NCBI RefSeq assembly: GCF_008710145.1
Contig: NZ_VYKL01000015.1
Coordinates: 767,953-831,952, forward strand
From: Niallia endozanthoxylica
GTDB taxonomy: Bacteria; Bacillota; Bacilli; Bacillales; Cytobacillaceae
Direction: 5' to 3'
Length of the DNA: 64,000 nucleotides
In this document: positions 8,362 through 16,500 of the stretch, in pieces
How positions within the stretch are numbered: the first letter of the stretch is position 1
Layout: each line of letters begins with the position of its first letter
Notes under the pieces: model-generated
What the model was told of the DNA's origin: nothing
What the model saw: the letters and a program-made list of their open reading frames with translations, nothing else
Databases searched by the model: none
Position numbers and translations under genes: made by a program

Positions 8362-8563
8362 GAATTTACACCCCATTATCAATAACCCGTTAACGATCAT
8401 TCTTTATATATTATTTGTATTAATGCTGTCTTTTTTCCACTTTTTCACCGTAACCATCATAACCAATTTTAAACATTTGTTCAAAATAAAATCTCTAAAT
8501 CTTTTTCATGTAATGAATAGTTATGCGAAGAATCGTTCGACACCTTTCAACAGCACGTGATTA

Positions 8564-8663
8564 TGTGGATAACTTTATGCACACTTCTAACAGTATCTAA
8601 GATTATACTTTTACTATTTATTAACAAATTAATAACAAGTTATCCACCGCTTCATGTGGATAA
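8564..8663. promoter_or_regulatory. DnaA-box cluster upstream of sda
   Basis: The 488-bp yqeG-sda gap contains TGTGGATAA at 8564-8572 and 8655-8663 (perfect complements of the TTATCCACA consensus), TTATCCACC at 8640-8648 and TTATGCACA at 8575-8583. In B. subtilis DnaA binds upstream of sda and activates it, coupling replication status to sporulation. The rest of the gap is AT-rich and presumably holds the divergent promoters of yqeG and sda. Confidence 0.85.
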
Positions 8664-8849
8664 GAGAACGATTGTTCTTGATGTAAAATTCTGTTAGAGT
8701 ATGTATACAAGCTATTTAACTTATATTATATGACTTATAAAGGAGCAAATAGAATTACTTCATTTAATTAATGATTTATTACTATCCTGAAATTCTTGCC
8801 GATTCGGATTATTTTTTTCTTTTGCAAGAAAATGGAGGTGAATTCTGAC

Positions 8850-8990
8850 ATGTTTAAATTATCAAATGAGCTGCTGCTTGAATCCTACCGTAAAGCCATA
8901 GAATTAAACTTAAGTCCAGATTTTATCCGCTTAATTGAAGCGGAAATTCACCGACGCTCCCTCAACTACAAAACTAAGATAACTTCGTAA
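8850..8990 (+). CDS. sda: Sporulation checkpoint inhibitor Sda
   Basis: A 46-residue protein, the usual Sda length, beginning [20 protein letters not shown] and containing the helical hairpin [15 protein letters not shown]. Sda blocks the sporulation histidine kinase KinA when replication is initiating or damaged. The start is the ATG 9 nt after GGAGGTG. A longer in-frame extension upstream is not conserved. Four DnaA-type boxes lie in the preceding 300 bp. Confidence 0.95.
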   Translation: MFKLSNELLLESYRKAIELNLSPDFIRLIEAEIHRRSLNYKTKITS

Positions 8991-9024
8991 GTTATATCCG
9001 CCCCTTTTTTAGGGGTTTTATTTT
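8979..9024 (+). terminator. Rho-independent terminator of sda
   Basis: A CCCCTTTTTTAGGGG hairpin (9001-9015) is followed by TTTTATTTTTTT. A second small hairpin (ATAACTTCGTAAGTTAT, 8979-8995) overlaps the stop codon. Confidence 0.75.
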
Positions 9025-9034
9025 TTTAACCGGC

Positions 9035-9829
9035 TTATACATGATTTGATGTTTCCTTAAGATAACCAATACATTCACCTACATGGATTGTACATGGCAG
9101 ACTTTTCAAAGCTGTTGTAAAAGTACCTGGCTCAAATAACAGAACCACTGTTGAGCCAAAGGAAAAATAGGCAACTTCTGACCCTTTCTCTACTTCATCA
9201 TGACTGTGTAATATTTCAATCGAATTGATAAACATAGCTCCCACTTTAACCATTGCCATCGATACACCATTATAATACATTTCGGTAATGATTCGATAAT
9301 TTTTCGAAAGCGGTCTTTTTCCGTATTTTATACCATACTTATTAACAGGATAAGATTTTGTTCCAATCGTTTTTTGCCCGATTACTTTTCCTGAAATAGG
9401 GCTGTGTATGCGATGATAATTACTAGGACTTAAATAAAAAATAATATATGTGCCATTAATATATTTCTGCGCTTCAGCCTCGCCGCCCAGCATCTCTGAT
9501 ACTGAATATTTTTTCCCTTTCACAGAGATACTGTGATCTAATGATATTTCACCTAAATCCTCAATTGTTGCATCAACAGGGCTAATAACAGACAATGGAT
9601 TTTGGCTAATCTTCCGCGCATCCGGTTTTAATTTTCTTGTAAAAAACTCATGTAGTGATTGATATTGATGAATCGATTTTTCCATCTCCAGTTGATTAAT
9701 TTTATAAACTCTTGAAAAGGAAGGAATTAAAAACTTACTCATTTTCGACCGTGAAAATTTAGCCAATAAAAGAGATGTAGTCTTACGATTCGTTAATTCA
9801 ATAAATAAGCGATAAATCATTTGAATCAA
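9035..9829 (-). CDS. psd: Phosphatidylserine decarboxylase proenzyme
   Basis: Psd converts phosphatidylserine to phosphatidylethanolamine at the membrane. The 264-residue proenzyme shows the self-cleavage motif as FGST (224-227, pyruvoyl-forming Ser226) instead of the commoner LGST, plus SPVDA (D86) and the YHRIHSP histidines (139, 142). I chose a TTG start 7 nt after GGAGGT, which fits the 263 residues of B. subtilis. It diverges from pssA, which makes its substrate. Confidence 0.93.
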   Translation of the reverse strand: MIQMIYRLFIELTNRKTTSLLLAKFSRSKMSKFLIPSFSRVYKINQLEMEKSIHQYQSLHEFFTRKLKPDARKISQNPLSVISPVDATIEDLGEISLDHSISVKGKKYSVSEMLGGEAEAQKYINGTYIIFYLSPSNYHRIHSPISGKVIGQKTIGTKSYPVNKYGIKYGKRPLSKNYRIITEMYYNGVSMAMVKVGAMFINSIEILHSHDEVEKGSEVAYFSFGSTVVLLFEPGTFTTALKSLPCTIHVGECIGYLKETSNHV

Positions 9830-9941
9830 TATCTTTACCTCCAAAAGGGACACATTTGCCTTTACTAACAGACATAAACAAATTACAATTATATAATAGA
9901 CTTAAGGAGTTATTCCCATTCTAATGAAAGGAGTGAGGAGA

Positions 9942-10481
9942 ATGTTCTTATCACACGTCTTTGATCAGACGATAAAAAAACTAAAAGCCCAAACAGCCAA
10001 TATTTTAACATTGGGCAATTTAACACTGGGCGGTTTCGCCATTATTTCTACTATAAGAGGCGAATTACATCTAAGTCTTCTGTTAATTTTTATCGCTGCC
10101 CTTTTGGACCGTTTTGATGGAATGACAGCCAGAAAATTAAATATTGAGTCGGAGCTGGGTGAACAGTTAGATTCTATGAGTGATATTATATCATTTGGCG
10201 TTGCTCCCGCACTACTTTTGTATCAAGGCATATTATATGAATTCGGTGCACCTGGAACTTTCTTTACTGTATTCTATATTGCCTGTGGTGCATTCAGGCT
10301 TGCTCGTTTCAACATATCCCATAATCACAGCTACTTTACCGGATTGCCGATTACTGCTGCAGGATGCTTGGCAACATTTAGCTTTTTAGCCCTCCCATAT
10401 TTACCACCACAATTTTTTCTATTTTTAATTATTGTTCTTTCATTTCTGATGGTTAGTACTTTTCGCTTAAGAAAGATATAA
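9942..10481 (+). CDS. pssA: CDP-diacylglycerol-serine O-phosphatidyltransferase
   Basis: A 179-residue polytopic membrane enzyme making phosphatidylserine. The CDP-alcohol phosphotransferase signature runs from D59-G60 through A63-R64 to D77 and D81 (DGMTAR, GEQLDSMSD). The ATG at 9942 is preferred because AAAGGAG lies 8 nt before it; the ATG six codons upstream has a 14-nt spacing. Divergent from psd, so both steps of phosphatidylethanolamine synthesis share a control region. Confidence 0.93.
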   Translation: MFLSHVFDQTIKKLKAQTANILTLGNLTLGGFAIISTIRGELHLSLLLIFIAALLDRFDGMTARKLNIESELGEQLDSMSDIISFGVAPALLLYQGILYEFGAPGTFFTVFYIACGAFRLARFNISHNHSYFTGLPITAAGCLATFSFLALPYLPPQFFLFLIIVLSFLMVSTFRLRKI

Positions 10482-10581
10482 CCGTCAATACTCCAATTAT
10501 AAAATAAGATAAAATGTGCAATAATCAATAGGCTCGTACTTAAACGTATGAGCTTATTTTTATAATCTAAAAATATTTTAG

Positions 10582-10591
10582 CTGGACAGAC
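10582..10591 (+). promoter_or_regulatory. Possible SpoIIID-like site upstream of sigK
   Basis: CTGGACAGAC matches nine of ten positions of the SpoIIID consensus WWRRACARNY. In B. subtilis sigK is transcribed by sigma-E RNA polymerase with SpoIIID. A short degenerate motif like this occurs by chance, so this is tentative. A CATACTTT resembling a sigma-E -10 box lies about 25 bp before the sigK start. Confidence 0.3.
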
Positions 10592-10664
10592 AAATTAATC
10601 TTCTCATTCACATAAGTATTGGTTACAGGCATCAGTCTCATACTTTAAAAGCGGAGGTGGCGCC

Positions 10665-11384
10665 ATGTCTGGGATTATGTCGGCAATTGCTTACTTAATA
10701 AAGGAAATTGTCTTTCTCGTCTCTTATGTTAAAAATAACGCCTTTCCTCAACCACTGTCTGCGGCTGATGAAAGAAAATATCTGCAATTAATGGCAGAAG
10801 GCGATTCAAATGCCCGCAATATCCTAATAGAACATAACCTGCGATTAGTTGCCCATATAGTCAAGAAATTTGAAAATACAGGTGAAGATGCTGAAGATTT
10901 AATTTCAATCGGTACAATTGGTTTAATCAAAGCCATTGAAAGCTATTCAGATGGGAAAGGCACAAAGCTTGCGACCTATGCTGCAAGATGTATTGAAAAT
11001 GAAATTCTTATGCATCTACGGGCGTTAAAGAAAACAAAAAAAGATGTCTCTCTCCATGATCCTATTGGACAGGATAAGGAAGGGAATGAAATTTCCCTAA
11101 TTGATGTTCTGAAATCAGAGTCTGAAGATGTGATAGATACCATTCAATTAAATATGGAGCTTGAAAAAGTAAAAGAATATATTGATGTGTTAGATGAGCG
11201 TGAAAAGGAAGTCATTGTCGGCCGCTTTGGCCTTGATTTACAAAAGGAAAAAACCCAGCGGGAAATTGCTAAAGAACTTGGTATATCGCGAAGCTATGTT
11301 TCTCGAATTGAAAAAAGAGCTCTCATGAAAATGTTCCACGAATTTTACCGTGCAGAAAAGGAAAAGCGTAAAAAAATGGAATAG
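10665..11384 (+). CDS. sigK: Sporulation sigma factor SigK (pro-sigma-K), uninterrupted
   Basis: A 239-residue pro-sigma-K, the late mother-cell sigma factor. The hydrophobic pro-sequence of about 20 residues ends at [14 protein letters not shown], where SpoIVFB would cut. Region 2 ([20 protein letters not shown]), [13 protein letters not shown] and the region 4 helix-turn-helix [20 protein letters not shown] are near identical to B. subtilis. The gene is whole: there is no skin-type insertion splitting it. RBS GCGGAGGTGG precedes the ATG. Confidence 0.97.
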   Translation: MSGIMSAIAYLIKEIVFLVSYVKNNAFPQPLSAADERKYLQLMAEGDSNARNILIEHNLRLVAHIVKKFENTGEDAEDLISIGTIGLIKAIESYSDGKGTKLATYAARCIENEILMHLRALKKTKKDVSLHDPIGQDKEGNEISLIDVLKSESEDVIDTIQLNMELEKVKEYIDVLDEREKEVIVGRFGLDLQKEKTQREIAKELGISRSYVSRIEKRALMKMFHEFYRAEKEKRKKME

Positions 11385-11415
11385 GCGTTAACCCTGTTTG
11401 GTTAATGCCTATTCC
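11378..11415. terminator. Hairpin between sigK and yrhC
   Basis: GGAATAGGCGTTAACC pairs with GGTTAATGCCTATTCC (one G-T pair) and overlaps the sigK stop codon. There is no strong T-run, so termination in either direction is likely but not certain. Confidence 0.55.
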
Positions 11416-11428
11416 ATTTAATCCCCAC

Positions 11429-11683
11429 TCACTTTAGCAGATAGTCCTGCCCTTCTTCTGTTTCCAATAGCTTTTTATAATAGTTTTTAGAACGCATTAA
11501 GAAAACGACAGCCCCAACAAGAAAAACAGTTGTTAAAACCATCATTACGACTAAGTCCAATTGACTTTTTTCAACTGTTGGGATTAATACACCTATATAC
11601 AAGAAAGCACTGATTGCAAGCAAAACCCTAGCGTACTGCTTAAAATCAACCATTTTTTCATAATATTCTTTAGCCTTATTCAT
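11429..11683 (-). CDS. yrhC: YrhC-like small membrane protein
   Basis: An 84-residue protein with two hydrophobic helices (about 18-36 and 43-63) after the N-terminal YYEKMVDFKQYARVLL. It resembles YrhC, whose gene ends the B. subtilis yrrT-mtnN-mccA-mccB-yrhC operon. Here it lies downstream of mtnN but mccA and mccB are absent, and a repeat plus a terminator occupy the gap. Function unknown. The assignment rests on recalled similarity and position. Confidence 0.7.
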   Translation of the reverse strand: MNKAKEYYEKMVDFKQYARVLLAISAFLYIGVLIPTVEKSQLDLVVMMVLTTVFLVGAVVFLMRSKNYYKKLLETEEGQDYLLK

Positions 11684-11801
11684 ATTATCACATCACCTGC
11701 TATGTCAGCTTAATTAGAATGAAACCTATCATTCTTGTTGTCTACTAATTTACTGTAACATATCTTGATGAATAACAGATGATGTAAATATTAGAAATAA
11801 C

Positions 11802-11834
11802 AAAGGAGACTTCCACAGATGCAGTCTCCTTTTT
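11802..11834 (-). terminator. Terminator downstream of mtnN
   Basis: AAAGGAGACT (11802-11811) pairs with AGTCTCCTTT (11823-11832). Read on the minus strand the stem is followed by GTTATTTC, and on the plus strand by TT. It separates mtnN from yrhC. Confidence 0.6.
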
Positions 11835-11839
11835 CAATA

Positions 11840-11926
11840 CGCTATGTTAACGAATCATGTTAATAAGTCAAATTTTTGACTCATCCGTGAGAAATGGACA
11901 TTTCTCACGCCTTTCAGTAAATAAAA
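11840..11926. repeat. Dispersed repeat family A, truncated copy 2
   Basis: Begins GCTATGTTAACGAATCATG and continues with TTTTTGACTCATCCG and the hairpin CGTGAGAAAT/ATTTCTCACG seen in copy 1, then stops after CCTTTCAG. Its right edge meets the mtnN stop region at 11929. It sits where mccA-mccB would be expected. Confidence 0.75.
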
Positions 11927-11928
11927 AA

Positions 11929-12630
11929 TTAACGATTTTTCAATAAATTTACCATCTTTATTACGAGACTGGCCGAATTCAATGCAGCCTTTTCTAAGAA
12001 TTGATCAAAGGAAATATTCGATTCCTTTCCAGCAATATCAGAAAGAGAACGGATAATGACAAAAGGTACTCCAAATTGATAGGATACTTGCGCAATAGCT
12101 GCTGCTTCCATTTCGACTGCCTTTAAATCATTGAACTTTCCCCGAACAAACTCTACCCGTACAGGATCATTCATAAAGGAATCACCGGTTGCAATAAGGC
12201 CCTGAACTGTTTGAATACCGCTGATTTCCATAGCTCCTTCCTGCGCTGCTTTAATTAATTCTTTATCTGCTTCAAAAGCAGATGGCAGACGCGGAACTTG
12301 ACCGTATTCATAGCCGAATACGGTGACATCGACATCATGATGACGCACCTCTGTCGAGATAACAATATCCCCAATATTTAAATTAGGATCATAACCTCCT
12401 GCAGAGCCTGTATTGATGACATAATCCGGTGAGAATTTTTCAAGCAAAATAGTCGTTGACATGGCAGCATTTACTTTTCCTATCCCTGAACGAAGCAAAA
12501 CGACATCAACCCCGTCCATGACACCAAAAGTAAATTCTGATCCTGCAATGATTTCCACCTTTTGATTTTCCATTCTATCTCTCAGGATTGTTACTTCTTC
12601 TTCCATTGCTCCAATGATAGCTATTTTCAT
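11929..12630 (-). CDS. mtnN: 5'-methylthioadenosine/S-adenosylhomocysteine nucleosidase
   Basis: MtnN removes adenine from methylthioadenosine and S-adenosylhomocysteine. The 233-residue protein begins [13 protein letters not shown], with the catalytic acids in MEEEV, the GxAGG segment [10 protein letters not shown], and [10 protein letters not shown] binding the ribose. The ATG at 12630 fits the B. subtilis length (231) and has GAGGT upstream; an in-frame extension of 27 codons is not conserved. Confidence 0.95.
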   Translation of the reverse strand: MKIAIIGAMEEEVTILRDRMENQKVEIIAGSEFTFGVMDGVDVVLLRSGIGKVNAAMSTTILLEKFSPDYVINTGSAGGYDPNLNIGDIVISTEVRHHDVDVTVFGYEYGQVPRLPSAFEADKELIKAAQEGAMEISGIQTVQGLIATGDSFMNDPVRVEFVRGKFNDLKAVEMEAAAIAQVSYQFGVPFVIIRSLSDIAGKESNISFDQFLEKAALNSASLVIKMVNLLKNR

Positions 12631-12832
12631 ACAATAAAAACCTCTTTCATATCTTATTATTCTCATATCATCACGCTGTGACAAATGGTAACATTCTAAA
12701 AAAGTATACATGAAAAATATTTTTTTTCAAAACATCCACCAATTCCTCATACTAATCATGACTTAAGTATAGTATAATTTTATATTTGATTAGTACATAC
12801 AATAAACACTATCAAAGAAAGGAAGTACCTAT

Positions 12833-13036
12833 ATGAATTTTCAACTGGATTTTATTGAAGACAAAGTAGAATTTTATGAAGCCCATGATATTAAAACGCT
12901 TGAAAACAAAATTAATAAGCAAATTGAAATAAATAAAGCTATTTTATTAAAAGTACATTCTGTTACTCATCAAATGCATGTGGATGAAAATGGCAGAACC
13001 TTATACTCCGCCGTTGTTCATTTTAAAGCCAAATAG
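12833..13036 (+). CDS. yrzA: Small conserved protein YrzA (DUF2536)
   Basis: A 67-residue protein, the same length as B. subtilis YrzA, with the conserved ends FQLDFIEDKVEFYEA and LYSAVVHFKAK. It is preceded by AAAGGAAGT at good spacing. Function unknown. It is transcribed opposite to its neighbours and closed by a bidirectional terminator. Confidence 0.8.
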   Translation: MNFQLDFIEDKVEFYEAHDIKTLENKINKQIEINKAILLKVHSVTHQMHVDENGRTLYSAVVHFKAK

Positions 13037-13052
13037 GAATAAACAAAAGCAA

Positions 13053-13089
13053 AAAGTAGAGGGAGACATTTTTCGCCTCCCTCTACTTT
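13053..13089. terminator. Bidirectional terminator between yrzA and yrrS
   Basis: AAAGTAGAGGGAG (13053-13065) pairs perfectly with CTCCCTCTACTTT (13077-13089). It lies between the convergent ends of yrzA and yrrS. Confidence 0.75.
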
Positions 13090-13101
13090 ATATTTGCCAT
13101 G

Positions 13102-13833
13102 TTATCCATTTAGTTCTTGCACCAGCGTCGGCTGCCATCCCGCACCTTCAACCCAGTCAATATAAACACGGTATTTTTGTTTTGTATCCTTTTGAAGTAT
13201 TGTTCCTACTGATTTATTAGGGCCATTATTGCCAAGGAAAAGAATAGTCATATTGCTTTCATCAATTCCAGTTGCATACGTAATTGCTTGAACCATTTCA
13301 TTCCAATTTTGTCCGCCGTATTCATTTGGATTTGGTTCAGCCTGTGACGTCTCTACAGGCTCCCAGGCAGGATTTTCAATCGTTTTCGATACTCCGGGAT
13401 CGCTTCCTCCTTCTGTAACGACCTCCTGATCTTCAATATCCTTTTTATCTTTATCTTTATCTTTATCTTTATCTTTATCTTTATCTTTATCTTTATCTTT
13501 CTCATCCTCAGATGCTTTTTCATCCTGCTCTTCATCATTATCGGCATTTAATTTTTCTCGATCGTGTTCATTCTTTTTCACGTCATTCTCTTCTGCTGAT
13601 TGAGTAGATGATTTAACTGCTTCTGAATCTGCGATGATGCTGCTGTCTGCTCCTGCAAGAGTTTTTTTCTCCCGGGCAGTTTCATCATTACCAAAGAAAA
13701 TATTAACTGAAACAAATATAATTAATAATAAAACGATGACAATTAGGCTATTTAATATAATATTAGTTTTTCGTCTTTTCGATCGAATCAGCGAACGAGA
13801 TTTTTCATTCATGGGCTGTTTGTCGTCTCTCAT
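13102..13833 (-). CDS. yrrS: Membrane-anchored DUF1510 protein YrrS
   Basis: A 243-residue protein with a basic N-terminus (RSKRRKTN), one transmembrane helix at about 25-46, a long charged linker and a conserved C-terminal DUF1510 domain (QNWNEMVQAITYATGI ... WQPTLVQELNG). The linker contains (Lys-Asp) repeats from a hexanucleotide microsatellite. The ATG at 13833 is chosen for its AGGAG 9 nt upstream. In B. subtilis yrrS lies directly after pbpI, as here, and the pair is linked to spore wall synthesis. Exact role unknown. Confidence 0.85.
   Translation of the reverse strand: MRDDKQPMNEKSRSLIRSKRRKTNIILNSLIVIVLLLIIFVSVNIFFGNDETAREKKTLAGADSSIIADSEAVKSSTQSAEENDVKKNEHDREKLNADNDEEQDEKASEDEKDKDKDKDKDKDKDKDKDKKDIEDQEVVTEGGSDPGVSKTIENPAWEPVETSQAEPNPNEYGGQNWNEMVQAITYATGIDESNMTILFLGNNGPNKSVGTILQKDTKQKYRVYIDWVEGAGWQPTLVQELNG
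13444..13500. repeat. In-frame hexanucleotide microsatellite in yrrS
   Basis: Nine perfect TTTATC units (13444-13497) plus a half unit. On the coding strand the unit is GATAAA and encodes alternating Asp-Lys. Gain or loss of units changes linker length without shifting the frame. Confidence 0.95.
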
Positions 13834-13970
13834 TGTTTTATTCTCCTCTCCCAAAAAAACATTTCTCTTATCATTCCTAATAATAGTGACCAGCGCCAAA
13901 AGGTATTTATTTAAAAACAGATTCAACTATATCACAGGATTAGACTGAAAAAAAGGTCCAAAATTCACTC

Positions 13971-15734
13971 TTATTGGGTTTGATCGTACTCATAAATTGA
14001 TTTTACCATATCTGAGTAAAGAAGGTTCACACCACCTTCATTTTCTAGCACATCAAGATTGACCACTACCAGTGCATATCTAGGATTTTGATAGGGAAAG
14101 TATCCAGCAAACCACTTGTTATGCAGCTGCACCCCTCCCATAAATTTTCCTGTTTCACCGGTACCAGATTTACCAGCTACTTCATAGGGTAAATTCTCAA
14201 ACCATCTGCCTGTTCCTTCATCATGTGTCACCACATGGCGCAAAAGCCTTTGCAGCTTTGTTGCTGTATAGGATGAAATTTTTTCTCCAGCCTGATTCTT
14301 TTCTTTAAAAGTTAGTAAAGATGTCCCATTTTTATATTCGATAGCTGATGCTGCTCTGACTAATTCTTTCTTTCCACCTCTGGCAATTGTCGCCATCATA
14401 TTGGCTACAGCAAGCGGTGTTGCTCGAACTTCGTGCTGTCCAATCCCGGTTAGCCCCACAAAATTTCTATCTGTTCTTGCTTCATCCGATAAAAATACCC
14501 TTCCATTGTCTTCTTCAGGTAGTTGTTTAAAATTCTCATAATGATAAATATCCCCTTCCCACCCTGACGGACCAACAAACGATAATTTTTTTGCAAACTC
14601 CTCTAGGATATTTGGATTCTTTGTCTGTAATTCTTTTGCTAACGTAGCAAATGTATTGTTGCAGCTCTTAGCAAAGCTATCCATCATGTTTAATTGACCA
14701 TATTGATAATGTGAATCGATGTCACCATTGATTTTCCTGCTGCAATCAAACAGCCTTGCTGTATCATCTATTTGATTCTCAATAGCAGCAGCTGCTACAA
14801 CTGTTTTAAACACAGAGCCTGTTATTTGCTGTTTTAACATTAAATTTTGCGTTCCGCTAGTTTTTTCATTAAACGGATCATTTTTATTAATTTTTGGACG
14901 GGACACCATGGAAAGAACCGTATTTGTTTCAATATCCAAAAGCACAAGACCGCCTTTTTTAATTCCGTGTTTATCCACTAATTCTTCCGCTGTGTGCTGT
15001 AAGCTGGAATCAATCGTTGTTCTAATATTAATTGGATAAAAGGGATTAGCAGGTTCTACATATTTTACATTAATCCCAAATAGCGGTCCGCCGCTCGCAT
15101 CCACGTGATAAACAAGCTTTGCTTCCCCTTCAGGTAATAAAAATTCGTCAAAGCTTTTTTCCAGGCCGGTTAAACCAATTGAGGTTTTTGGAGAGACCTT
15201 TTTATCAGGATAGCGTTTTTTCAATAATGTCTCATTTTCTCCTGTAATACCAATCACATGCTCAGCAGGATTGGTATCAATATCAAACTTCTTCTCAACT
15301 GCAAATACGCCAGGAATTTTCTGTTGATTAATTTCTTCCATTTGCTTTTTCGTTAATTGCAAAGGTTCTGGACCTCCGAACGCGAAAGGCACCTTTGCTT
15401 CTTCTACTTCGTTTATTAATTCTTTGGATGAAACACCGATAATTGAAGCAACCTTCTGAACATCCCAGTCTGTTTTTTTTAGGAAAGGAAAAAGAATGAG
15501 CACTGGAATATTTTGATGCGTCAAAGCCTTTCCGTTTTTATCTAGAAAGCCCCCTCTGCCACTATCTATTACAATAGCCTGTGACCTTTGAGACACACTT
15601 TCCTCTAACAAGTTGATGCCATGCTTGGAAAAATGCTCGGTCTCAAAAAGCTGTAGTTGCATTAATCTGCCTATTAATAAAGCAAAGCATACTAGACAGA
15701 AGCCAATCATAATGATTGCTCTTGTTCTCCACAT
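13971..15734 (-). CDS. pbpI: Class B penicillin-binding protein PbpI
   Basis: A 587-residue transpeptidase with one N-terminal membrane anchor (about 7-24), a dimerisation domain and a transpeptidase domain. Active-site motifs are SVFK (Ser307, Lys310), SCN (357-359) and KSGT (522-525). B. subtilis PbpI (YrrR) is a sporulation-stage penicillin-binding protein. The ATG at 15734 follows GAGGTG by 9 nt. That Shine-Dalgarno lies inside a 10-bp hairpin, so translation may be structure-limited. Confidence 0.92.
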   Translation of the reverse strand: MWRTRAIIMIGFCLVCFALLIGRLMQLQLFETEHFSKHGINLLEESVSQRSQAIVIDSGRGGFLDKNGKALTHQNIPVLILFPFLKKTDWDVQKVASIIGVSSKELINEVEEAKVPFAFGGPEPLQLTKKQMEEINQQKIPGVFAVEKKFDIDTNPAEHVIGITGENETLLKKRYPDKKVSPKTSIGLTGLEKSFDEFLLPEGEAKLVYHVDASGGPLFGINVKYVEPANPFYPINIRTTIDSSLQHTAEELVDKHGIKKGGLVLLDIETNTVLSMVSRPKINKNDPFNEKTSGTQNLMLKQQITGSVFKTVVAAAAIENQIDDTARLFDCSRKINGDIDSHYQYGQLNMMDSFAKSCNNTFATLAKELQTKNPNILEEFAKKLSFVGPSGWEGDIYHYENFKQLPEEDNGRVFLSDEARTDRNFVGLTGIGQHEVRATPLAVANMMATIARGGKKELVRAASAIEYKNGTSLLTFKEKNQAGEKISSYTATKLQRLLRHVVTHDEGTGRWFENLPYEVAGKSGTGETGKFMGGVQLHNKWFAGYFPYQNPRYALVVVNLDVLENEGGVNLLYSDMVKSIYEYDQTQ

Positions 15735-15743
15735 AATAAACAA

Positions 15744-15770
15744 CACCTCGTCAAAAGTGTTGACGAGGTG
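15744..15770 (-). promoter_or_regulatory. Hairpin covering the pbpI Shine-Dalgarno
   Basis: CACCTCGTCA (15744-15753) pairs perfectly with TGACGAGGTG (15761-15770). The GAGGTG that serves pbpI is one arm. The same stem, followed on the minus strand by TTGTTTATT, may act as a weak terminator of greA 28 bp upstream. Confidence 0.6.
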
Positions 15771-15797
15771 CATTCAATATAAACAATTTTATCAGAA

Positions 15798-16274
15798 TTA
15801 TTTAATTGTAACAATTTTTACATTCATTTCTCCACCTGGAGTCTGAACTGCTACTTGATCCCCAACTTTACGGCCAAGCAAGCTTTTCGCAATTGGAGAG
15901 TCATTTGAGATTTTCCCTTCAAATGGGTCAGCTTCTGCGCTTCCTACAATTGTATAGGTTTCTTCATCTCCATCCGGAAGTTCAATAAATGTAACTGAGC
16001 TTCCTAATTGAACCGTATCACTGTTCAATTCGTCTTCTCCAATTATTTTGGCATTACGAATCATATTTTCAATTGTAGTAATACGTCCTTCAACAAACGC
16101 TTGTTCTTCTTTCGCTGAATCATATTCAGAGTTCTCAGATAAGTCACCGAAGCTGCGGGCAATTTTAATCCTTTCAACAACTTCTTTACGTTTAACCGTT
16201 TTCAAATGTTCTAACTCTTGCTCAAGCTTTTCTTTACCAGCTTGTGTCATTGGAAATACTTTTTCTACTGCCAA
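15798..16274 (-). CDS. greA: Transcription elongation factor GreA
   Basis: A 158-residue GreA with an N-terminal coiled coil ([17 protein letters not shown]) whose tip holds the acidic [16 protein letters not shown] motif that stimulates RNA polymerase backtrack cleavage, and a C-terminal FKBP-like domain with [14 protein letters not shown]. The start is TTG, 9 nt after AAGGAG. In B. subtilis udk precedes greA; here no udk is present and 226 bp of non-coding DNA separates greA from trhP2. Confidence 0.96.
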   Translation of the reverse strand: MAVEKVFPMTQAGKEKLEQELEHLKTVKRKEVVERIKIARSFGDLSENSEYDSAKEEQAFVEGRITTIENMIRNAKIIGEDELNSDTVQLGSSVTFIELPDGDEETYTIVGSAEADPFEGKISNDSPIAKSLLGRKVGDQVAVQTPGGEMNVKIVTIK

Positions 16275-16349
16275 AACCTTTCACTCCTTCTAGTGTTCAC
16301 AACCCCCATTAGATTGTGTAAATACCTCTTATTTGATTAAAATATATAC

Positions 16350-16379
16350 ATGCGCGTCCTTAATAGAACGCGCATTTTT
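16350..16379. terminator. Hairpin downstream of trhP2
   Basis: ATGCGCGT (16350-16357) pairs with ACGCGCAT (16367-16374), followed by TTTTT on the plus strand and by GTATATATTTT on the minus strand. It probably ends the trhP2 transcript before greA. Confidence 0.5.
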
Positions 16380-16500
16380 GTTTGATAATAAAAGGTAATA
16401 ATTATTTATGCTATTGTTGCATAAAAATGATTATTATGCAATAATACTTGACCTTTTTAGATCAATTTCTTGAAAAAAGCTTCTTAATCCTATGATTTGT

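Noticed and set aside
8796..8849. N-terminal extension of sda
   Set aside because: It lacks a ribosome binding site and is not in the 46-residue Sda family; GGAGGTG precedes the internal ATG.
13353..13547. Frame encoding an Ile-Lys repeat
   Set aside because: It is the yrrS hexanucleotide repeat read in another frame.
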